The notes under the pieces were generated by a model. The model had not been told where the DNA came from. It ran no database searches and saw only the letters and a program-made list of their open reading frames with translations. Below, piece by piece: positions 1 to 5,324 of a stretch of DNA of 7,801 nucleotides. The stretch spans positions 1 through 7,801 of the forward strand of contig JASHVH010000143.1 of NCBI GenBank assembly GCA_030039575.1. The letters are read 5' to 3'. Position 1 is the stretch's first letter. Every line of letters begins with the position of its first letter. The position numbers and the translations under genes were made by a program. The DNA is from Acidimicrobiales bacterium (GTDB taxonomy: Bacteria; Actinomycetota; Acidimicrobiia; Acidimicrobiales; Palsa-688).

Positions 1-789
1 GTGGTCAGCGGCCAGGCCGTGCCCCGGCCAACAGGGATGGTCGGTGGGGGGAAGGAAGGGCCCGAGCACCAGCCGAGCCGGCGCCTCGACGTCGAGGTGG
101 AACTTGGCTTTGTGGTCGGCGTGGGCAACGAACGCAGCGAACCGGTGCCGGCCGGGCGCGCCGGCGAGCACATTTTCGGTGTGGTGCTCGTGAACGACTG
201 GAGCGCCCGCGATATCCAGGCGTTCGAGTACCGCCCGCTCGGGCCCTTCCTGGGGAAGTCCTTCGCCACTTCGGTCTCCCCCTGGGTGGTCCCCCTCGAC
301 GCATTGACGCCCTGGCGAGTCGCCGGCCCGGCCCAGGACCCGCGCCCGGCCAACTACCTGCAGGCGCCCGAGCCGAGGGGGTTAGACATAAACCTGGAAC
401 TGGCGCTCAACGGTACCGTGCTGAGCACCATGACCTCGGCCGGTTTGTACTGGTCGATGGCCCAACAACTGGCCCACATCACCGTCAATGGCGCGGCCAC
501 CCGTACTGGCGAGTTGTTCGCTACGGGCACCATCTCCGGGACCGGGCCGGGGACGGCGGGTAGCTTGATGGAACTCACCTCGGGGGGTCGCGAACCGATC
601 TTGCTCCCGGACGGGACGAGCCGTACGTGGCTGGAGGACGGTGACGAAGTAACGGTCCGGGGCTGGTGCGGGACGCGTGGCGCCCCCGCGTGGATCTCGC
701 TGGGCGAGGTGCGTGGCCGCGTCCTCCCCGCGAACGCGTCGACATCCGGACTGGGTAGGGAAAACCGAGAGGAAGTGGTCCGCTTATGA
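1..789 (+). CDS. fahA: Fumarylacetoacetase, C-terminal part (5' end outside window)
   Basis: Fumarylacetoacetate hydrolase performs the last step of tyrosine/homogentisate degradation, cleaving fumarylacetoacetate to fumarate and acetoacetate in the cytosol. About 262 residues are visible. Counting from the first codon, the metal-ligand pair E32/E34 (LDVEVELGF) matches mouse E199/E201. The block NDWSARDIQ supplies D66 and Q73 (mouse D233, Q240), followed by Y77 and K86 in LGKSF (mouse Y244, K253). T177 in TGTISG and E191 in LMEL match mouse T350 and E364. Full enzymes are about 400-430 aa, so the N-terminal SH3-like domain and the catalytic His lie upstream of the window. The GTG at position 1 is therefore most likely an internal Val codon. 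The gene ends TGA at 787-789, overlapping the next start as ATGA. The family call is firm; the 5' boundary is artificial. Confidence 0.93.
   Translation: MVSGQAVPRPTGMVGGGKEGPEHQPSRRLDVEVELGFVVGVGNERSEPVPAGRAGEHIFGVVLVNDWSARDIQAFEYRPLGPFLGKSFATSVSPWVVPLDALTPWRVAGPAQDPRPANYLQAPEPRGLDINLELALNGTVLSTMTSAGLYWSMAQQLAHITVNGAATRTGELFATGTISGTGPGTAGSLMELTSGGREPILLPDGTSRTWLEDGDEVTVRGWCGTRGAPAWISLGEVRGRVLPANASTSGLGRENREEVVRL
767..775 (+). promoter_or_regulatory. Ribosome binding site of the homogentisate dioxygenase gene
   Basis: The purine-rich sequence GAGAGGAAG lies inside the end of the fumarylacetoacetase gene, 10 nt before the ATG at 786. It supports that start and coupled translation across the ATGA overlap. 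Confidence 0.6.
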
Positions 790-1955
790 GGTACGTCTCG
801 GTAGGTGAAGTACCAAGAAAACGCCACACGCTTTTCTATGAACCCGGCGGGGCACGGCTCGCCGAAGAGTTGATGGGCGAGCAAGGTTTCCACGGTGCCT
901 CCTCGTTGCTTTACCACCGGCACTCGCCGAGCGCCCTGTCGTCCGTTAAGGCCGTGGAGCACCAGCCGGCACAAATGCAGGCGAACTACCCGCTCGCACC
1001 GTGGCACCTCCGCCTGACGAAATTGAGCGCCGGCGGGGACGCCGTGACCGGCCGCGTCGCCTTGCTCGCCAGCGAGACGGTAACGGTCAATTACTTCTCC
1101 GCTGACGCCGAGAGCACGCTTTTCCGGGACAGCCGGGGCGATGAACTGTACTTTGTCCAATCGGGCGGCGGTGTCCTGGAAACGGTTTTCGGAGCTCTGG
1201 ACCTCCGGCCCGGTGACTACGTCCTGGTCCCCGCGTCCACTGTTCACCGGGTCGTGCCCGACGGTAACTCCGGGCCACTTCAGGGCCTGGTGCTCGAGGC
1301 CAACGGGCACATCGATGTACCGGCGAAGTACCTTACGCCACGGGGGCAACTAAGAGAGGGCGCTCCCTACAGCGAGCGGGACTTCCGCGCCCCACAGGTA
1401 CCGCTGCTGGTTGACGAGCCGGACGTAGACGTGTTGGTCGCCACCCGGGCCGGCTTCAGCCGGCACCGCCATGTCTCGCACCCCTTTGACGTCGTCGGCT
1501 GGGACGGTTGCCTTTACCCATTTGCCTTCTCGGTCCACGACTTCGAGCCCATCGTCGGGCGCGTCCACCAGCCGCCGCCCGTGCACCAGACCTTCGAAGG
1601 CCCCGGCTTTGTAGTGTGCAGCTTCGTCCCGCGCCCGTACGATTTCGGCGAAGGAGCAGTGAAAATCCCGTACCACCACGCCAACGTCGACTCCGACGAA
1701 GTCATCTTCTACGTGAGCGGTGACTTCATGAGCCGAGCGGGTTCAGGCATCGAAGCGGGCTCGCTCACTCTCCACCCCGCCGGCTTCGTCCACGGGCCCC
1801 AACCGGGCAGCGTCGAGGCGTCGCTGCTGGTGGACCGCACGGATGAACTGGCGGTCATGGTCGACACCTTCGCGCCGCTCGCACTGAGCGAGGAGGCGCG
1901 TCGCGTCAGCGACCCGACGTACGTGCTCAGTTGGGCGCGCCGTGACGACGACTGA
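786..1955 (+). CDS. hmgA: Homogentisate 1,2-dioxygenase
   Basis: This Fe(II) cupin dioxygenase opens the ring of homogentisate to give maleylacetoacetate, the step two before fumarylacetoacetase. The 389-aa product starts with the family signature VGEVPRKRHT and then LLYHRH (residues 41-46). It has an N-terminal cupin half (GDELYFVQ, residues 118-125; PGDYVLVPASTVHRVVP, residues 142-158). The conserved C-terminal half includes HPFDVVGWDG and VHQPPPVHQTFEGPGFVVC (residues 260-278). The likely iron ligands are H298 (or H297) and E305 in HHANVDSDE, and H336 in GFVHGPQ, equivalent to human H335, E341 and H371. At 389 aa it is shorter than the roughly 440-aa eukaryotic and proteobacterial form and matches the compact bacterial type. 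The start overlaps the fumarylacetoacetase stop by 4 bp (ATGA), so the two are almost certainly one operon. Maleylacetoacetate isomerase and 4-hydroxyphenylpyruvate dioxygenase are not seen here. Confidence 0.93.
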   Translation: MRYVSVGEVPRKRHTLFYEPGGARLAEELMGEQGFHGASSLLYHRHSPSALSSVKAVEHQPAQMQANYPLAPWHLRLTKLSAGGDAVTGRVALLASETVTVNYFSADAESTLFRDSRGDELYFVQSGGGVLETVFGALDLRPGDYVLVPASTVHRVVPDGNSGPLQGLVLEANGHIDVPAKYLTPRGQLREGAPYSERDFRAPQVPLLVDEPDVDVLVATRAGFSRHRHVSHPFDVVGWDGCLYPFAFSVHDFEPIVGRVHQPPPVHQTFEGPGFVVCSFVPRPYDFGEGAVKIPYHHANVDSDEVIFYVSGDFMSRAGSGIEAGSLTLHPAGFVHGPQPGSVEASLLVDRTDELAVMVDTFAPLALSEEARRVSDPTYVLSWARRDDD

Positions 1956-1966
1956 ACGACGCACGG

Positions 1967-2016
1967 AAAAACCGGTGAAGGCTGGGAGCCGGACAGCCCC
2001 GTAGCCAAAAGCCGGT
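1967..2016 (-). terminator. Possible weak minus-strand terminator between convergent genes
   Basis: This lies in the 77-nt gap between the convergent hmgA and serine hydrolase genes. Read on the minus strand, ACCGG (2012-2016) can pair with CCGGT (1971-1975), enclosing GGCTG/CAGCC (1994-1998 with 1980-1984). A run of four to five T follows (1967-1971). The stems are short and the loop of the outer stem is long, so this is tentative. No T-rich hairpin is seen for the plus-strand operon. Confidence 0.22.
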
Positions 2017-2032
2017 CGGGAACGCCTGTGGC

Positions 2033-3115
2033 TCAGGAAGCCGAAGGCCCACACACCGAATAAACCTCCCGACGCAACGCCCGGTTCCTGCGCCGGTCGC
2101 GCCCGAAATGGACGGCGTTTGTCAGCAAGACGGCCCAGTACTCTGACGCCGGGTCGAAAGCAATGCTGGTGCCGGTGAACCCCGTATGGCTGACCGATGT
2201 CGAAGGCCAGTTGTCGGGCAGGAAATCCAAGGCGTCGCCGCGCAACACCCACCCGAGGCCGCGGCGCCCATTGAGCCCCTCCGTTTGGTCCCGGCACGCT
2301 TCTACCCGCCAGCCCGCCAGTGGTGACGTCTCCGAGCCACCGCCCAGCCAGGCGCCGATATACCGGATAAGGTCGTCGATCGTCGAGAACAGCCCGGCAT
2401 GGCCCATAACACCGCCGAAGAACCGGGCGTTCTCGTCGTGGACGACGCCGGCTATAGGTACTCCATCGGGGCCTGGTTCGGTCGCCGCCGTGCGCCACCA
2501 CTCTTGCTTTTTCGGGTTAAAGCACGTCGAAGTCATGTCGAGCGGTGCGGTGACGAGCTCGGCCACGGCCGCGTCGAGCGTCGTCCCGGACACGGCTTCC
2601 ACGACCTCGCCGAGCAGCATGTAGCCGACATCCGAGTACATCACCCGGGCCCCCGGGGCCGACTGCAGGGGCGTCCGGCGCAACGATTGGCGAGCCAGGC
2701 CGGGGCCGATTGCCCCCTCCCAAAAGTGGACTTCTGCCGGCAATCCCGAGGTGTGGCACAGCAAATGGCGGATGGTCACCTCCTCCCTTAAGTCGCCCTC
2801 GAATTCCGGTACGTAAGCACACAGGTGGTCCTCCAGGCTCAAGCGGCGGTCGCCGGCCAGGACCAAGATGCTCGGGGTGGTGGCCACCACCTTGGTCAGG
2901 GAGGCCAGGTCGAACAGCGTGTCGCGCCCCATCGGACGAACCGCCCCACCCAAGTGCTGCGCATCTCCGGCCACGACGAGGTCGTCGAGTTGCCGGCCCA
3001 GGCCGGCGGCGAACACGGCCCCCGGGACCGAACCAGTGCCCACGGCCCGCTCTAAGACCTCCTTCGCTCCCGTCCGGCGGCCTTGCCGGCGCGGCGGGCT
3101 CGACGGGACGGTCAT
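2033..3115 (-). CDS. Class C beta-lactamase-fold serine hydrolase (muramyl-L-alanine amidase/peptidase-like)
   Basis: A 360-aa enzyme of the AmpC/CubicO serine-hydrolase family. The nucleophile motif SLTK gives S72 and K75. YSD (Y160-D162) stands for the usual Y-x-N, and HTG (H310-G312, within SHTGFTGTS) for KTG. Further family landmarks are HLLCHTSGLP (residues 117-126), MGHAGLFST (residues 237-245) and LLTNAVH near the end. The GHAGLFST, HTGFTGTS and LLTN-VH pattern recalls Bacillus AmiE/YbbE, which cleaves the MurNAc-L-Ala bond in muropeptide recycling. That resemblance is from memory and not proven. No signal peptide or membrane segment is seen, so a cytosolic role is inferred. The ATG at 3115 overlaps the stop of the upstream dipeptide epimerase as ATGA and is preceded by GAGGGAC (3126-3132). 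The open frame continues upstream to 3376, but that stretch is Arg/Pro-rich and antisense-shifted over the epimerase, so it is rejected. D-Ala peptidase or esterase activity is also possible. Confidence 0.85.
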   Translation of the reverse strand: MTVPSSPPRRQGRRTGAKEVLERAVGTGSVPGAVFAAGLGRQLDDLVVAGDAQHLGGAVRPMGRDTLFDLASLTKVVATTPSILVLAGDRRLSLEDHLCAYVPEFEGDLREEVTIRHLLCHTSGLPAEVHFWEGAIGPGLARQSLRRTPLQSAPGARVMYSDVGYMLLGEVVEAVSGTTLDAAVAELVTAPLDMTSTCFNPKKQEWWRTAATEPGPDGVPIAGVVHDENARFFGGVMGHAGLFSTIDDLIRYIGAWLGGGSETSPLAGWRVEACRDQTEGLNGRRGLGWVLRGDALDFLPDNWPSTSVSHTGFTGTSIAFDPASEYWAVLLTNAVHFGRDRRRNRALRREVYSVCGPSAS

Positions 3116-4230
3116 GAAAGGGCACGTCCCTCGGCTTCGTACAGCCGCCTCGGGTCGGCCACCAAGACAGACGGGGGGACATAGCGAAGCGGGTCGTGGT
3201 CGGCTGACCACCAACCGCCGTCCAGGTCGTGGCCCCGGTGCGGTGGGAGGGTCGAAGCCAGGGTGGCGGCTACGGCCACGGTGGCAGGGGGTTCGAGCAT
3301 GCACCCCACGACGACTTCCAGCCCACAAGCATGAGCGGTAGAGATGAAATCGCGGGCGGGGCGCAACCCGCCGCACTTGGCCAGCTTGAGGTTCACAGCG
3401 TCCGCCGCTTGGGCCTCGGCCACCCGCAAGACGTCCCGGGCCGAGTGCACTGACTCGTCGGCCAGGACAGGAGCGAGGCCGTGACGGGTCACGGCTGCCA
3501 TACCCGCCAGGTCATCCGCCGGGACGGGCTGTTCGACCAGCTCCGGCCGGGCCCCGGTGCGTTCCAGCCGGTCGAGCACGGCCAGCGCCGTCTTGGCCGT
3601 CCAGCGCTGGTTCGCGTCCAGGCGTAAGCCGACCTCGGGCCCGACCGCCCTGGCCACCGCCGTGACACGGGCGACGTCGAGGTCGACGTCATCTCCGCCC
3701 ACCTTCAGCTTGAGGATGTCGAAGCCCTCCTCAGCCCGCGCCGCAGCCTGTTCGGCCATTGTGCTGGGGTCGGCCAGGCTCACCGTAATGTCGGTACGGA
3801 CAGGCCCGCCCACCGCCCCCAGGAGCGGCGCCAGGCCACCCAGGGGGCAAGCCAGAGCGGCGTGCAGCGCCAGGTCGACGGCACATTTAGCCGTTGTATT
3901 GCCGTTTATAGCGTCCTGCAGCCGGCGGAAAAGCTCTTCGTGCTCAGCCAGAGGGACGCCACCGACCGCGTCCACCAACGGGCCCGTGACGGCCGCGCTA
4001 ATGGAACCCGCCGTCTCCCCCGTAATGGGGGGCGTAGGGCTAACCGAGGCCGCGGTGACCAGGGAGCCGGACCAGTGGACCTCCACCTCGACTACGTCAA
4101 GCTCCTTTACTTCGCGCAACGCGGTCCGGAACGGTGCTCGCAACGGGCGGCGGGTGGCCTGGCAGACAACCCGCTCGACCACGAGGCCGTCAATCGGGGA
4201 GCTGCGCTCGGGAGGACCGGCCACTGGCAA
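3112..4230 (-). CDS. Dipeptide epimerase, enolase superfamily (L-Ala-D/L-Glu epimerase type)
   Basis: A 372-aa protein of the muconate-lactonizing-enzyme subgroup of the enolase superfamily. The N-terminal capping domain (about residues 17-130) is followed by a TIM barrel. Catalytic landmarks, numbered from the TTG, are KLK at 174-176, metal ligands D205 (RLDANQRW), E233 (VEQP) and D258 (LADES), the second lysine motif NLKLAKCGG (K282/K285), and GCMLE with E313. HDLDG supplies D335 and D337, the D-x-D on the last strand that grips the alpha-amino group of dipeptides in known epimerases. Epimerases of this type racemise the Glu of L-Ala-D-Glu released from murein, though other dipeptides are possible. 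The start is uncertain: a TAG two codons upstream limits it to TTG 4230 or later, and GTG 4224 and GTG 4182 are alternatives. GTG 4182, just before VERVVCQAT, fits the family N-terminus best (356 aa). None has a good ribosome binding site. It is the first gene of a coupled pair with the downstream serine hydrolase (ATGA, 3112-3115). Confidence 0.88.
   Translation of the reverse strand: MPVAGPPERSSPIDGLVVERVVCQATRRPLRAPFRTALREVKELDVVEVEVHWSGSLVTAASVSPTPPITGETAGSISAAVTGPLVDAVGGVPLAEHEELFRRLQDAINGNTTAKCAVDLALHAALACPLGGLAPLLGAVGGPVRTDITVSLADPSTMAEQAAARAEEGFDILKLKVGGDDVDLDVARVTAVARAVGPEVGLRLDANQRWTAKTALAVLDRLERTGARPELVEQPVPADDLAGMAAVTRHGLAPVLADESVHSARDVLRVAEAQAADAVNLKLAKCGGLRPARDFISTAHACGLEVVVGCMLEPPATVAVAATLASTLPPHRGHDLDGGWWSADHDPLRYVPPSVLVADPRRLYEAEGRALS
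3126..3132 (-). promoter_or_regulatory. Ribosome binding site deciding the serine hydrolase start
   Basis: On the minus strand GAGGGAC sits 10 nt before the ATG at 3115, inside the 3' end of the epimerase gene. Together with the ATGA overlap it favours this start over the longer frame beginning at 3376. Confidence 0.5.
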
Positions 4231-4246
4231 ACGCTAGCAACTGCCC

Positions 4247-4275
4247 CGTCGGCGCCGCGTTTGGCGGCGCTGACG
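4247..4275. repeat. Hairpin-forming inverted repeat in the divergent intergenic region
   Basis: The arms are CGTCGGCGCCGC (4247-4258) and GCGGCGCTGACG (4264-4275), separated by the 5-nt loop GTTTG. Eleven of the twelve pairs are Watson-Crick and one is G-T. It sits 16 nt upstream of the TTG of the epimerase gene and about 90-130 nt upstream of the divergent serine hydrolase. It could be a dimeric-regulator operator, an RNA hairpin in the epimerase leader, or chance in GC-rich DNA. No T-run follows on either strand, so an intrinsic terminator is unlikely. Confidence 0.5.
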
Positions 4276-4312
4276 AAGTGGAGCGCGAGGCCACGTACGG
4301 CCTTGCCCTAGC

Positions 4313-4322
4313 CGGGGCCCCG
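4313..4322. repeat. 10-bp perfect palindrome CGGGGCCCCG
   Basis: A perfect palindrome within the same divergent intergenic region, about 85 nt before the preferred serine hydrolase start. A looser inverted repeat, AGGCC-N6-GGCCT, lies nearby at about 4288-4303. Such palindromes are common in GC-rich DNA, so any operator role is only a suggestion. Confidence 0.25.
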
Positions 4323-4394
4323 AGGATCTCCAGCGCCGGCGGCTAGTTTCTCCACCGTGATGGTCAATTGAGCGCGAACCGCCCCGCAGCAGAC

Positions 4395-4398
4395 GGAG
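4395..4398 (+). promoter_or_regulatory. Ribosome binding site supporting the TTG start at 4407
   Basis: GGAG lies 8 nt before the TTG at 4407. The other in-frame TTG at 4368 has no comparable purine tract, and the codons between the two have less G/C in third position than the gene body. This is the main reason for preferring 4407. Confidence 0.4.
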
Positions 4399-4406
4399 AT
4401 GGGCGG

Positions 4407-5312
4407 TTGTCCCATGAGGCCCTGGTCGACGTCATTGCCAAGCTCGACGCTCGGTGCCACGGGCGTCTCGGAGTGGCCGCCCGCCGGCTCGGCACCGAGG
4501 AGGAGGTGCTTTGGCACGGCCAGGACCGGTTCCGCACGGCGAGCACGATCAAAGTGGCCATACACGCTGCACTGTTGGCAGACGCGAGCGCCGGTCGTCT
4601 CGACCTTGGCCGTCGCGTCCCGGTGACCCTCTCCGACCTGACCGGCGGGTCGGGAGTGCTGAGCGTGCTCCACCCCGGGATCGAACCCACCGTCGCAGAC
4701 CTGTGCACCCTGATGATCGTGATCTCCGACAACACCGCCACCAATATGGTCATCGACCTGCTGGGAGGCGTCGACGAGGTTAACCAAAGGGCCCGGGCAC
4801 TCGGGTTCGGCGACATCGTCCTGCACCGTCGGCTGCCCTGGTCCCCTCCACCCCTGGTGGCGGGCCCACGCCCGCCCCCTGCCGGCCCGGTAGGGCCGTT
4901 TGGTACGGCGACGCCGGCGTCGCTCTGCCGGCTCGTGAGCGAAATCAAAACTGAGGCCCTCGTTGATGGAACCGCCTCGCGGCTCATCCTCGCCACCATG
5001 GCGCACCAGCAGATCCACACAGGCGTGCCGCGCGCCTTTGTCGAGTTGTCCCCACCCGGCGACGAGCCGGGCAAATGGCCGAGCGTCGCCAACAAGACGG
5101 GATCCATCGAAGGCTGCCGCGCGGACGTCGGCGTGATGACGCTGCCGGGCGGGCCGATCGTGGCCTACGCCGTCATGGCCGACGACCTGGCCGACGAAAC
5201 GATGACACCACTGTCGGAAGGTGACGAAATCCTCGGCCGGGTTGGGGCCGCGCTACTGAGGCGGTGGTGGGAAGGCCCCGGTCCTGTGCCGGTCCGAGCC
5301 GGGTGGCCGTAA
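4407..5312 (+). CDS. Class A beta-lactamase-fold serine hydrolase lacking a clear omega-loop Glu
   Basis: A 301-aa protein with all three motifs of the penicillin-recognising serine hydrolases. STIK gives nucleophile S46 and K49 (class A S70/K73), SDN is at 107-109 (class A 130-132), and KTG is at 230-232 (class A 234-236). The Glu-x-x-x-Asn of the class A omega loop is not seen. In its place is a proline-rich stretch (residues about 142-166: RLPWSPPPLVAG then GPRPPPAGPVGPFG). Without that Glu, fast deacylation of beta-lactams is unlikely, so a peptidase, amidase or esterase role is more plausible than antibiotic resistance. No signal peptide is visible, unlike secreted beta-lactamases. The start is uncertain between TTG 4407 (with GGAG) and TTG 4368 (13 residues longer); the frame is closed by TAG at 4344. 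It diverges from the epimerase/amidase-like pair and converges on the enolase paralogue with only 12 nt between stops. Confidence 0.85.
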   Translation: MSHEALVDVIAKLDARCHGRLGVAARRLGTEEEVLWHGQDRFRTASTIKVAIHAALLADASAGRLDLGRRVPVTLSDLTGGSGVLSVLHPGIEPTVADLCTLMIVISDNTATNMVIDLLGGVDEVNQRARALGFGDIVLHRRLPWSPPPLVAGPRPPPAGPVGPFGTATPASLCRLVSEIKTEALVDGTASRLILATMAHQQIHTGVPRAFVELSPPGDEPGKWPSVANKTGSIEGCRADVGVMTLPGGPIVAYAVMADDLADETMTPLSEGDEILGRVGAALLRRWWEGPGPVPVRAGWP

Positions 5313-5324
5313 CGAACGGCCTGC

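Noticed and set aside
1..3. GTG at position 1 as the true start of fumarylacetoacetase
   Set aside because: The visible protein begins in the middle of the family alignment and lacks about 160 N-terminal residues, so the gene continues beyond the window edge.
354..1349. 331-aa minus-strand open frame antisense to the homogentisate genes
   Set aside because: It is opposite two well-recognised enzymes in high-GC DNA and its translation shows no family motif; long antisense frames are expected there.
3116..3376. 87-residue N-terminal extension of the class C-like hydrolase
   Set aside because: It overlaps the epimerase in another frame, is Arg/Pro-rich, and the ATGA junction with a GAGGGAC ribosome site at 3126-3132 gives a better start.
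3557..4237. 226-aa plus-strand open frame antisense to the dipeptide epimerase
   Set aside because: The product is Ser/Arg/Thr-rich low-complexity sequence typical of a shadow frame, while the minus strand carries all catalytic motifs of the epimerase.
4308..5107. Two minus-strand open frames (236 and 247 aa) over the class A-like hydrolase
   Set aside because: Neither has recognisable domains, and the plus strand encodes intact STIK, SDN and KTG motifs.
4407..5312. Annotation as an antibiotic-resistance beta-lactamase
   Set aside because: No omega-loop Glu and no signal peptide are visible; motifs alone do not separate it from peptidases or esterases of the same fold.
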